Below, in pieces: positions 6,154-11,628 of a stretch of DNA of 11,628 bases. Positions within the stretch are counted from its first letter, which is position 1; every line of letters starts with the position of its first letter. The stretch is from CAYUIS01 sp964444825 (GTDB lineage Bacteria > Chloroflexota > Anaerolineae > B4-G1): the NCBI GenBank assembly GCA_964444825.1, contig CAYUIS010000155.1, positions 1-11,628 of the forward strand. The letters are read 5' to 3'. Both the position numbers and the translations under genes were made by a program. Under the pieces are notes generated by a model, which saw only the letters and a list, made by a program, of their open reading frames with translations, had not been told where the DNA came from and searched no databases.

Positions 6154-6804
6154 TCAAACGCTGTGATACCCGTAGGGGTGGGGGTAGATGGTGCTCTGTT
6201 GGGGATTGTCCCGCGCATACAGGACGTAGGCGGCCACGCCGGGTTGCTGTCTCAGGTCGGGTCGAGTCAGGGTCGTGACCTTGCCAGCGTATTCCCGTTC
6301 CCCTACCTGGTATCGATAGGCGAGCGTCCAGGGATACCGCCCATTGACTTGCACCTGGTAGTTCTGGTAGATCTCGACGATCTCGCCCAGGGTGGCTTCT
6401 CCTTCCCGCAGCACCTCCACGGTTGCCTGCGCCTGGCCATAGCGCCAGATCAGGAGCGCTCCGCCGCTGGCGAAGAACAGCAGCCCCAATCCGGCAAAGG
6501 GCAGGCCGACAAAGGCGGTGACGATGCCGAGTGTGAGGCCGATCCCGACGAAAGCAAAGATCGACCCGATAAAGGCAAAGATGCCTCCGACAATTGCCCA
6601 GCCGTCGGTGAAGAGGATGCGCCAGGTATAGTTGCGAGGCACGGCACGGGGCGCGGGCGGGGGGACCGATATGGGGCGTGCCGGCGTCGCCTCCTGAGGT
6701 GGAGTGGACGGCAATTCCTGTGGCAGGGGCAGGGAGCCGCCGCAGTTCTTGCAGCTTGGCCGGTGCTCGGCATAGTTGGTGCCGCACCAGGGGCACGTAA
6801 TCAT
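6154..6804 (-). CDS. Zinc-ribbon membrane protein with DUF3592-like C-terminal domain, 216 aa
   Basis: From the chosen start the protein opens with a zinc ribbon, C4-P-W-C7-G and C18-K-N-C21-G. A Pro-rich linker follows (about 24-58). Next come two strongly hydrophobic segments, around 69-102 (GWAIVGGIFAFIGSIFAFVG...) and 104-123 (AFVGLPFAGLGLLFFASGGA). The soluble tail has the pattern GEIVEIYQNYQVQVNGRYPW, then LAYRYQVGEREYAG, like the strand repeat of DUF3592-type domains. Positions are approximate. The function is unknown; such proteins sit in the membrane with the ribbon and tail probably on the cytoplasmic side. An upstream extension of the frame is possible, but a strong GGAGGT site fixes the ATG at 6804. 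It lies 61 bases after cysteine synthase and 12 bases before the methyltransferase, in the same orientation. Confidence 0.8.
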   Translation of the reverse strand: MITCPWCGTNYAEHRPSCKNCGGSLPLPQELPSTPPQEATPARPISVPPPAPRAVPRNYTWRILFTDGWAIVGGIFAFIGSIFAFVGIGLTLGIVTAFVGLPFAGLGLLFFASGGALLIWRYGQAQATVEVLREGEATLGEIVEIYQNYQVQVNGRYPWTLAYRYQVGEREYAGKVTTLTRPDLRQQPGVAAYVLYARDNPQQSTIYPHPYGYHSV

Positions 6805-6808
6805 ATTG

Positions 6809-6814
6809 ACCTCC
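6809..6814 (-). promoter_or_regulatory. Strong Shine-Dalgarno site of the zinc-ribbon gene
   Basis: GGAGGT on the minus strand lies 4 bases before the ATG at 6804. It rules out the longer frame that begins at 6864 and places the zinc ribbon at residue 4. Confidence 0.75.
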
Positions 6815-6865
6815 ATATTGGCGTCCAGAAAGCGAGTTGCCCGATCTGACGATCCCGAGATCAAA

Positions 6866-7780
6866 TCACACGAACAGTCCCTCCACGCTCAAGTACCTTT
6901 GGCCGGTGTCAGCAAAGATGCCGACGATCACCTGGTCCGCGCAGGCCGGTCGCCGGGCGATCTCGATGGCGGCGTGGGCCACAGCGCCGGACGAGATGCC
7001 CACCAGCAGGCCCTCCTGACGGGCGATGTTCCGGCACATCTGAAAGGCCTGCTCCTCGCTCACCAGGGTGATCTCGTCGATGATGTCACGATCCAGCGTG
7101 TCGGGCACAAAGCCGGGGGCGGTGCCCATCAAGCGATGGGGCCGGAACTTGCCCTGGGAGATGGTGGGCGATTCCTCCGGCTCGACGGCGATCAAGCGCA
7201 CGTCAGGCTTGCGCTCCTTGAGGAAACGTCCGGCTCCACAGATGGTGCCACCCGTGCCTAAGGCAGCCACCAGGACGTCGATCTGACCTTCGGTATCGTC
7301 CCATATCTCGGGACCGGTGGAGCGATAGTGGGCCTGGGGGTTGGATGGGTTGACGTGCTGTCCGACGTAAAAGTACTCGGGATGCTCGGCCAGGATCTGT
7401 TTGAGCTTGCGCCGGGACCCTGCCGTGCCCTCGGCGGCGGGGGTCAGGATCAGCTCGGCGCCAAAAGCCCGGAGTATTTTGCGGCGCTCCAGGCTCTGGA
7501 TTTCGGACATCACGAGGATGGCCCGGTAACCTTTGATGGCGGCGATAAAGGCCACGGCCATACCGGTGTTGCCGCTGGTGGCCTCGATGAGGGTGCTGCC
7601 GGGCAACAGTTGGCCCGCAGCTTCGGCGTCCTGGATGATCTGCAACACCGGCCGGTCCTTGAGGCTGAGCGGGTTCATAAACTCACACTTGGCATAGATC
7701 TCCCAGTCTGCGGCCAGGCGGTTGAGGCGCAGGAGGGGGGTGTGACCGATCAACTGGGTGACGTTTTCGTAGCTTTTCAT
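6866..7780 (-). CDS. cysK: Cysteine synthase (O-acetylserine sulfhydrylase) family, PLP enzyme, 304 aa
   Basis: This is a fold-type II PLP enzyme. The Schiff-base lysine is K41 in NPLSLKDR. The substrate loop TSGNTG (68-73), the phosphate-binding GTGGT (175-179) and the SSGA motif (263-266) are all present. Family phrases include IGHTPLLRLNRL near the N-terminus, ERRKILRAFGAELILTP (98-114), GQHVNPSNPQAHYRSTGPEIW (140-160, with the family NPxNPxxH pattern) and ADTGQRYLS near the end. It should make cysteine from O-acetylserine (or O-phosphoserine) and sulfide in the cytoplasm. There is no C-terminal CBS domain, so a full cystathionine beta-synthase is excluded, but CysK and CysM types cannot be separated by eye. 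GAGGG lies 6 bases before the ATG. A TATAAT box lies just upstream. The zinc-ribbon and SAM methyltransferase genes follow in the same direction. Confidence 0.92.
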   Translation of the reverse strand: MKSYENVTQLIGHTPLLRLNRLAADWEIYAKCEFMNPLSLKDRPVLQIIQDAEAAGQLLPGSTLIEATSGNTGMAVAFIAAIKGYRAILVMSEIQSLERRKILRAFGAELILTPAAEGTAGSRRKLKQILAEHPEYFYVGQHVNPSNPQAHYRSTGPEIWDDTEGQIDVLVAALGTGGTICGAGRFLKERKPDVRLIAVEPEESPTISQGKFRPHRLMGTAPGFVPDTLDRDIIDEITLVSEEQAFQMCRNIARQEGLLVGISSGAVAHAAIEIARRPACADQVIVGIFADTGQRYLSVEGLFV

Positions 7781-7795
7781 TCCAGACCCTCACAC

Positions 7796-7801
7796 ATTAT
7801 A
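7796..7801 (-). promoter_or_regulatory. Possible -10 box (TATAAT) in front of cysteine synthase
   Basis: The minus strand reads TATAAT, a perfect -10 consensus, 15 bases before the cysK start codon. No convincing -35 lies at 16-18 bases. A start 6-7 bases further on would leave a leader of only about 8-10 bases, so the ribosome site would sit at the very 5' end. This may be chance. Confidence 0.3.
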
Positions 7802-7838
7802 TCACCCTTGAAGCCAAGCGCCACGCTACCCTCAAGGT

Positions 7839-7855
7839 CCTGGGCCGGCCCCAGG
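7839..7855. repeat. GC-rich hairpin between flavin reductase and cysteine synthase
   Basis: CCTGGG (7839-7844) and CCCAGG (7850-7855) form a 6-bp stem around a 5-base CCGGC loop. It lies 49 bases past the flavin reductase stop on the minus strand, without a T run. It could be a weak terminator ahead of the cysK promoter. Confidence 0.25.
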
Positions 7856-7904
7856 CTGCCAGTGGTGTGGTTGGCGCTGGCCAAGTCGGAGCTCGATCTC
7901 CGAG

Positions 7905-8564
7905 TCACGAAAAGTCAAAGTCGGGGACGTCAAGTTGGCAGAATCCACCCAACCCGGTGGCTCTCTTTTCCTGGTGGTTGTAGAACTCGCCAAAATGGTA
8001 GGGAATGGCGCGTTTGGTGAAAGAGGCCCTGATCTCGGGCGGGAGATATGCCTCATCGATCGTGGCGTGGACCACAGAACCCATCACCAGCGTGTTCACG
8101 GGAGCTTCGACCTCGATGGGGCGGAGCTAGTCGAGGAGACACTCGTAGTGGGCGTAGCACTCTTTCACCCGGGGCACAGACACGATCTGACAGGGTTCGG
8201 GCGTTAGCCCGGAGGCGGTGATCTCGTCAACATCGTCAGGGTAGTGGGTTGTCGTTTTCATCATAAGCTCCCTGAGGCCAAAGGTGGGGAAGTTGACGAC
8301 AAACTCCCCGTGAGCCTGAATCAGCCGCAGGGTGTCAGAGTTGTTCATTAGTTGGAGCATGGACTTTGGTTCAGCGCCAGAGCCAAGAAGCATCCCCCAG
8401 GCGTTGAGCTGGGCATTCGGCAAGTCATTTTCTTTTCGCGTAGTGATTATGAACACAGGTGTAGGCACATTGAACACAAAGTTGTACCAACAGAATATGC
8501 GAAATTGACCGTCCCAGCCGGGTTGAACGTCGGGTGGGGGGATCACGGGCAGGTCTATCTTCAC
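7905..8564 (-). pseudogene. Flavin reductase-like protein, interrupted by one in-frame amber codon
   Basis: The gene starts at GTG 8564, with a near-ideal AAAGGAGG site 7 bases upstream, and would end at TGA 7905-7907 after 219 codons. Codon 146 (8127-8129) is TAG. Both halves are in the same frame. The first half has PTPVFIITTRKENDLPNAQLNAWGM (about 35-59), the FMN-domain signature of flavin reductases, then LQLMNNSDTLRLIQAHGEFVVNFP and VPRVKECYAHYECLLD. After the stop, the protein continues normally with NTLVMGSVVHATIDEAYLPPE and a terminal DVPDFDFS. Such proteins bind FMN and transfer electrons from NAD(P)H or other donors. The stop falls where relatives, from memory, have a residue such as Trp (TGG to TAG), so a point mutation or base-call error is the simplest cause. 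A 145-aa truncated product lacking the last third is unlikely to fold. Confidence 0.8.
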
Positions 8565-8571
8565 GGGTATG

Positions 8572-8579
8572 CCTCCTTT
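8572..8579 (-). promoter_or_regulatory. Consensus Shine-Dalgarno site of the flavin reductase
   Basis: AAAGGAGG on the minus strand lies 7 bases before the GTG at 8564. It decides this start over the longer frame from 8807, which would overlap the next gene. Confidence 0.75.
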
Positions 8580-8600
8580 GCGCCTCCAGTGTGGTTTCTG

Positions 8601-8616
8601 ACACTGTTGACTGTGT
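8601..8616. promoter_or_regulatory. Imperfect 16-bp dyad upstream of the flavin reductase (possible operator)
   Basis: ACACTGTTGACTGTGT is a dyad in which positions 1-4 pair with 13-16 and positions 6-7 pair with 10-11; only position 5/12 and the centre do not match. It lies in the 68-base gap between the cysteine-rich gene and the flavin reductase, about 37 bases before the latter's start. It may be a regulator site or chance. Confidence 0.22.
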
Positions 8617-8632
8617 AATAGAGAGGGCTGGC

Positions 8633-9085
8633 TTAATCCTCCATCGTGGCCAGGAAGACACATTGCGGGTCGCCACCGAGAATCGACGTCTCGATCGTGA
8701 CCGACACGGGCGTGCCCAGAGATTGTTGGAGGTTCTCCTGGAGATTGTGGGCCGAGCATTCGCAGAGGATGGGCGAACTGACCAAGCCGCACTTGACCAG
8801 GTCGCATTCGCAGCGAACGTAGGTCACCCGGATGGTGTGGGCATCAAGCCGCTCATAGGTGGCTTCGGGAAAGCTGGTGGCGAGGTGGTCGAGAAAGGCG
8901 TTCAGATCGGCGCTGTGCCGCCTGGCGTCCTGAAACACCTGGATGGTGTAGGAGCGACCGCAGGCCTTTCCGCACTCGGCGAGGATGGTCTCTCGGCTCT
9001 GCTGGTTAACGCTCTCCAGGCCTCTTACCAGTCCTGAGAACCAGTAGGTCATAAAGCGCTCTAGCTCTGGGTCCCATTCGGGCAT
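8633..9085 (-). CDS. Cysteine-rich V4R/DUF6144-like protein, 150 aa
   Basis: The protein has eight cysteines: C38 and C42 (ECGKACG), C92, C94 and C99 (CECDLVKC), C108 and C110 (CEC), and C142 (GGDPQCVF). The end, GTPVSVTIETSILGGDPQCVF, matches the closing strands of the V4R (4-vinyl reductase) fold, in which a conserved Gly-Asp-x-x-Cys precedes the last strand. The CxC...P..C.C arrangement fits the cysteine-rich subgroup I recall as DUF6144. V4R-type domains bind small ligands or take part in sensing and tetrapyrrole or hydrocarbon metabolism. The exact role here is unknown, and a metal or Fe-S site is only an inference from the cysteines. The frame is open to 9220 but would then overlap the membrane methyltransferase. 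GGAGA at 9094-9098 supports the ATG at 9085. It lies 50 bases after that gene and 68 before the flavin reductase. Confidence 0.65.
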   Translation of the reverse strand: MPEWDPELERFMTYWFSGLVRGLESVNQQSRETILAECGKACGRSYTIQVFQDARRHSADLNAFLDHLATSFPEATYERLDAHTIRVTYVRCECDLVKCGLVSSPILCECSAHNLQENLQQSLGTPVSVTIETSILGGDPQCVFLATMED

Positions 9086-9093
9086 ATTGGGTT

Positions 9094-9098
9094 TCTCC
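9094..9098 (-). promoter_or_regulatory. Ribosome binding site of the cysteine-rich protein
   Basis: GGAGA on the minus strand, 8 bases before the ATG at 9085. It removes the apparent overlap with the upstream gene that the longest frame would give. Confidence 0.55.
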
Positions 9099-9135
9099 GT
9101 TTTTCTGGTTGATAGCCTGACAAGGTGCAACGCAC

Positions 9136-9843
9136 CTATGGATACAACACTCGATTCAGTTGGGCGAGCGCCCACAACAGCACTGCTGGGACCAGGACAG
9201 AGATGGCAATCTCTAGCCACCTGCGCCGGGCCTTGAAGAAAGGGATCAAGAATGGGGTTCTGTCACGATACGAATCATACTTGTCGCCGAACAACCTGGA
9301 CAGATGAATCTCCTCAACCAGGGCCAGGAGGATATAGGCGACCAGTGTGCCGAACCATACCAGCAGCGTACCTGTGGGGCCAAGCCATCCCACATCGCCC
9401 AAGACCTCACGATACGATCGGCTGGTGAGGTTGATGATAAAGAGAAGGGCCCCCAGGTATTGGGGATTCCTAACCAAGCGGTACGGACCCGATGTGACCA
9501 ACCCTCCCTTTCTTTTACGGTTAAGGTAGACGGTGGCATAGATCACAACAAAGACGCCAAGGATCGACATCAGCTGGTCCGGCAGGTGCGGTCCCCCCAG
9601 CAAAAGCACCTCGATAGCGCTCAGGAAGTAGGGAATGGCGGGCGGCTGACCGTGGAATTTGATGGCTGGGTTGAACAGGGAGAGAAACATCAGGGCCAGG
9701 TACATGACCAGCGGCAGTGTCATCAGCCCGGCCCAGATAAAGAGCGAAGGGGCCGAGGCTAGGAGCGGGATCAGCCAACCCGCAATGTCAAGGAGGACGG
9801 TTCTGAGTTTGTCTGTTGGGGCGGCCTGCCGTCGATCGTCCAT
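9136..9843 (-). CDS. Isoprenylcysteine/phospholipid methyltransferase-like membrane protein, 235 aa
   Basis: The protein has several membrane segments: about 18-54 (probably two), 71-83, 91-106, 128-140, 155-176 and 211-228. The family signature G-P-Y-R-L-V-R-N-P-Q-Y-L-G is at 119-131. The second, cytoplasmic pattern is EEIHLSRLFGDKYDSYRDRTP followed by FLIPFF (177-203). Together these form the SAM-binding C-terminal part of the ICMT/PEMT superfamily. In bacteria such proteins methylate isoprenoid, lipid or small-molecule acceptors, and the acceptor cannot be told from the sequence. The usual RHP is RNP here, a common variant. GAGAGG (9852-9857) lies 8 bases before the ATG. The gene is followed by the cysteine-rich gene 50 bases on, in the same orientation. 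Confidence 0.85.
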   Translation of the reverse strand: MDDRRQAAPTDKLRTVLLDIAGWLIPLLASAPSLFIWAGLMTLPLVMYLALMFLSLFNPAIKFHGQPPAIPYFLSAIEVLLLGGPHLPDQLMSILGVFVVIYATVYLNRKRKGGLVTSGPYRLVRNPQYLGALLFIINLTSRSYREVLGDVGWLGPTGTLLVWFGTLVAYILLALVEEIHLSRLFGDKYDSYRDRTPFLIPFFKARRRWLEIAISVLVPAVLLWALAQLNRVLYP

Positions 9844-9872
9844 TGTACAATCCTCTCAGGTAGTGAGCAGGA

Positions 9873-9907
9873 GCGAGATTCTTTGTCGCTTCGCTACTCA
9901 GAATGAC
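9873..9907. repeat. Dispersed-repeat-like sequence (GTCATTCTGAG...GCGAAGCGA...AGAATCTC type)
   Basis: Read on the minus strand, 9907-9873 gives GTCATTCTGAG, then TAGCGAAGCGACAA, then AGAATCTCGC. The short inverted ends ATTCT (9878-9882) and AGAAT (9900-9904) frame an AGCGAAGCGA core. From memory, nearly the same string (GTCATTCTGAGCGAAGCGAAGAATCTC) is scattered between genes in many bacterial genomes, including Chloroflexota. Here the core carries a few extra bases. It lies in the 110-base gap between the metalloprotease and the membrane methyltransferase, 29 bases before the latter's start codon. Confidence 0.55.
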
Positions 9908-9953
9908 GGGTTACCGGAATCACCATCTCTCTGTGAGACAGGGAAGCGTTCTT

Positions 9954-10757
9954 TCACTTGCTCCTGAAATGGCTGACCAGCACATCATCTATCTCGTGCC
10001 AAAAGCTCTCCGGCTCCATCCCAAGCTCCCTGGCTGTCTCACGCTCGATCGTCGCCGCATCCTGACAGAGCGAAAAGGCCCGCCTGAGGAAGCCAGGATG
10101 CTGTTCCTCCAGATAGCGCACGAGCCAATATCCCCGGACCCCGTGATAGGCTATGGCCTCTCCTTGCATACGAGACAACGCCCGGTACGACACCGATGGG
10201 CCTTTTGGAGCCAAGTCGCGTACCAGGTCTAGCGTCTCCTGTCTGATCGTTGGCCGGCCCAGGTATCGGTCGGTCGTCACCGTGGCGATGCCCTCGTTGA
10301 GCCAGGGCGGCAACCGCAAGTGGACCGAACAGGCGTGCACCAACTCGTGGCAGGTGACGTGCTGGACGTTCAGGGCCATATCCTTTTCTTCCACATACAT
10401 ACGCACGCCGATGGACCGGTCGCTCTGCTCCAACAGGCGCGGGGGCTTGACGCCGATGGCGACCCTTTTCCCGTAGCGCTGGGTCCAGGCCGCGCTGTAT
10501 GGCCACGTGCGGCGGGCGCGACAGCACCAGAGCGGCATGGTCGCGCCCAGCAACAGCCGCCAGTGCCAGGGGGCCGACTGGAACACAAAGGTCAGCCAAG
10601 AGGTCATCACATAGATACGACAGTCCTGCGGCGATCCCAGGCCCCACATCTCCTGGGCGAGTTGGATGGCTCTCTCACAGACGCTGGCGATCAGATCCGC
10701 GGTCTCTTGCTCGGCAGGATCGAATACCAGGGTGATGTTGCCGATAGCTTGTGACAT
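9954..10757 (-). CDS. HExxH zinc metalloprotease-like protein (gluzincin / peptidase MA-like), 267 aa
   Basis: The key motif is H137-E-L-V-H141 followed by PPWLNEGIA, with E155 as the likely third zinc ligand (glutamate-zincin pattern). The order HELVHA...LPPWLNEGIA is that of peptidase-MA-like proteins. The region before it has a conserved-looking RVAIGVKPPR strand (about 98-107), as in related proteins where a strand precedes the active-site helix. After it, YRALSRMQGEAIAYHGVRGYWLVRYLEEQ (about 194-222) is the helical part common in this group. There is no signal peptide or clear membrane anchor, so it appears cytoplasmic. The substrate is unknown. The frame is open to 10826, but GGAG at 10763-10766 lies 5 bases before the ATG at 10757, which I choose; the ATG at 10760 is adjacent. 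It lies 110 bases upstream of the membrane methyltransferase gene. Confidence 0.78.
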   Translation of the reverse strand: MSQAIGNITLVFDPAEQETADLIASVCERAIQLAQEMWGLGSPQDCRIYVMTSWLTFVFQSAPWHWRLLLGATMPLWCCRARRTWPYSAAWTQRYGKRVAIGVKPPRLLEQSDRSIGVRMYVEEKDMALNVQHVTCHELVHACSVHLRLPPWLNEGIATVTTDRYLGRPTIRQETLDLVRDLAPKGPSVSYRALSRMQGEAIAYHGVRGYWLVRYLEEQHPGFLRRAFSLCQDAATIERETARELGMEPESFWHEIDDVLVSHFRSK

Positions 10758-10762
10758 CATAA

Positions 10763-10766
10763 CTCC
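10763..10766 (-). promoter_or_regulatory. Ribosome binding site deciding the metalloprotease-like start
   Basis: GGAG on the minus strand, 5 bases before the ATG at 10757 and 2 before the ATG at 10760. The first spacing is better, so the second Met is chosen. Confidence 0.45.
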
Positions 10767-10883
10767 AAGGTCTCTCCCTTCGAAATCGGTGAAGCCGAAA
10801 TCAGGCAAGTGACAGAACCTGGCCACGGCTTCCGGCGAACTCGTGGGCTTGGTGCTGTCCCTCGTGGCACGTGTCGTCCGGCT

Positions 10884-11448
10884 CTAGTCCTCTGCTGGGA
10901 AGGCGACTTTATCATAATCCTCGCACCGACGTCTATGCTTGAGGCGCTGTGCTTCGTTCAGATGGAGGAAACAATGCCGGGTGGGAGGCATCAGCAGCCG
11001 TCCAGCGATGGTGCGCTTGCTCCAGTAATCCAGGACGGCGCTCGCCGCCTCCACCACGGCTCCCTCATCCCGCACTCGCTTTGCCGATATCGCGGATGGA
11101 CACCTTCATCCGCTCGAGCCAATCGCCCCGGAAGACAAGTCGCGGGCTACCGGCCACCAGCAGATTCATCGTCACGTCCTCGATGCGGGCAATGTGGTAC
11201 ATAATCCAGGCGATGGAGTGCTCACAGTTGCGGGGGATACGGCGGACGATCTCCTCGGAGATATCGTGCCAAAGCTCGTCCTCGCAGGACCACAAGCCTG
11301 ACTGGGACATGACGGCCGAGTGAACCATCGCGTGCTGGCTGAGGAACAACTGGATGGCGTGTTGACGGTCGCCCGAACCCGTGAGGGCCTGCCGTAGCTC
11401 CTTTTGCTGCCGGTTCCATAACTGTCGGTTGGCATCCACTGCGATCAA
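10884..11448 (-). pseudogene. DinB-family protein gene broken by a frameshift, probably with an internal deletion
   Basis: The first frame (11448-11065, 127 aa) begins at TTG 11448 or GTG 11439; an in-frame TAG just upstream excludes an earlier start. It reads as the N-terminal part of a DinB/YfiT-like four-helix protein: NRQLWNRQQKELRQAL, SQHAMVHSAVMS (H39, H43), then CEHSIAWIMYHIARIED (H77, H85) and SIRDIGKASAG before TGA. The second frame, shifted by +1 and open from GTG 11075 to TAG 10884, continues with RDEGAVVEAASAVLDYWSKR, then TIAGRLLMPPTRHCFLHLNEA. That is the usual end of the same family, including the C-terminal TRHxFxHLNEA metal-site region. From memory, relatives have some 50 residues between these parts, so a deletion at the junction is more likely than a single-base indel. 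DinB proteins are metal-dependent, often thiol-linked enzymes. This copy is probably inactive unless the break is an assembly artefact. Confidence 0.7.
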
Positions 11449-11539
11449 TTCCCCTGTCTAAAAGAACGGTGTCCTCCCGGCAAAACCAGAGAATCCTGAT
11501 CTTCGTGGAAAGGACGGGAGATGGTGGGCCAGCGGCTTT

Positions 11540-11568
11540 ATTGTACTGGCATTTAGGGTTTAGAGCAA
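11540..11568 (-). promoter_or_regulatory. Possible promoter of the DinB-family gene
   Basis: On the minus strand, TTGCTC (11568-11563), a 17-base spacer and TACAAT (11545-11540) resemble a sigma-70-type promoter. The -10 matches at 5 of 6 positions and the -35 at only 3 of 6. It would start a leader of about 85 bases before the TTG at 11448. The rest of 11449-11628 shows no gene. Confidence 0.3.
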
Positions 11569-11628
11569 CAATACGCATTCATTCATCTATAATCTTACCC
11601 TGGTGGTATAGTTCCCTCAAATGATAAT

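Noticed and set aside
6163..6849. 228-codon plus-strand frame opposite the zinc-ribbon membrane gene
   Set aside because: It is rich in Asp/Gly/Lys with no domain, while the minus strand has a zinc ribbon, membrane segments and a strong GGAGGT site.
7328..8020. 230-codon plus-strand frame over cysteine synthase and the following gap
   Set aside because: It is antisense to conserved cysteine synthase motifs, and no homology is recognisable.
8127..8129. Pyrrolysine or general TAG recoding as the explanation for the flavin reductase amber
   Set aside because: At least the transporter, the SAM methyltransferase and the second DinB frame end naturally at TAG, and flavin reductases are not known pyrrolysine proteins. 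Mutation or base error is simpler.
10039..10647. 202-codon minus-strand frame inside the metalloprotease-like gene
   Set aside because: It is off-frame to the gene carrying HELVH and NEGIA, and its composition is Ala/Gly/Arg/Pro-rich like other shadows.
11588..11593. Perfect TATAAT on the plus strand near the right edge
   Set aside because: No -35-like sequence lies 16-18 bases upstream, and no plus-strand gene begins before the window ends.
1..11628. CRISPR array, tRNA, rRNA, transposase, toxin-antitoxin or phage genes
   Set aside because: No regularly spaced repeats, no tRNA-like clover-leaf and no recognisable mobile-element or defence protein was found on either strand.

Overview
The window is GC-rich DNA (roughly 60% or more over most of it) with tightly packed genes, clear Shine-Dalgarno sites and frequent GTG/TTG starts. 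Gene types and several protein signatures point to a bacterium of the Chloroflexota (Anaerolineae/Caldilineae-like). Supporting signs are a secreted-protein tail ending in VYLPLAMRG, a DinB protein, a flavin reductase and a URO-D-like methyltransferase of types I associate with that phylum. This assignment is inference from recalled family resemblance, not a search result. No tRNA, rRNA, CRISPR array, transposase or phage gene was seen.

Layout. Positions 1-3723 hold a plus-strand run that looks like one operon: a URO-D/corrinoid-type methyltransferase cut by the left edge, a 47-codon small ORF, a zinc-ribbon Nudix hydrolase, a nitrilase with the full Glu-Lys-Cys triad, and a 10-TM EamA/DMT transporter overlapping the nitrilase by ATGA. 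A palindromic repeat built from GTTGGGTT/AACCCAAC units follows (about 3729-3820). Next comes an AT-richer gene for a lipoprotein with six PD40/TolB-type propeller repeats (3877-4923). The 4924-5409 gap separates the two converging gene blocks. It holds an 11-bp perfect hairpin and the stranded C-terminal end of a secreted protein.

From 5410 to 11448 all genes are on the minus strand. In transcription order from the right they are: a disrupted DinB-family gene, a HExxH metalloprotease-like protein, an ICMT/PEMT-like membrane methyltransferase, a cysteine-rich V4R/DUF6144-like protein, a flavin reductase interrupted by one in-frame amber codon, a cysteine synthase, a zinc-ribbon membrane protein with a DUF3592-like tail, and a SAM methyltransferase. 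The last three are closely spaced and probably form an operon. Two of the eight minus-strand genes are broken (amber stop; frameshift, probably with deletion), and a third gene remnant lies in the convergence gap. This gives the region the look of an accessory segment under decay, unless the breaks are assembly errors.

How the genes work together. The left operon plausibly handles a small methylated or nitrile-bearing compound and exports or imports it, but the substrate cannot be read from the sequence. The right block mixes sulfur assimilation (cysteine synthase), redox (flavin reductase), a cysteine-rich ligand-binding-like protein and methyltransferases. No known named system is completed by these genes. 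The most interesting leads are the small ORF in the left operon, the cysteine-rich protein beside the flavin reductase, the two dispersed-repeat-like elements and the interrupted genes.
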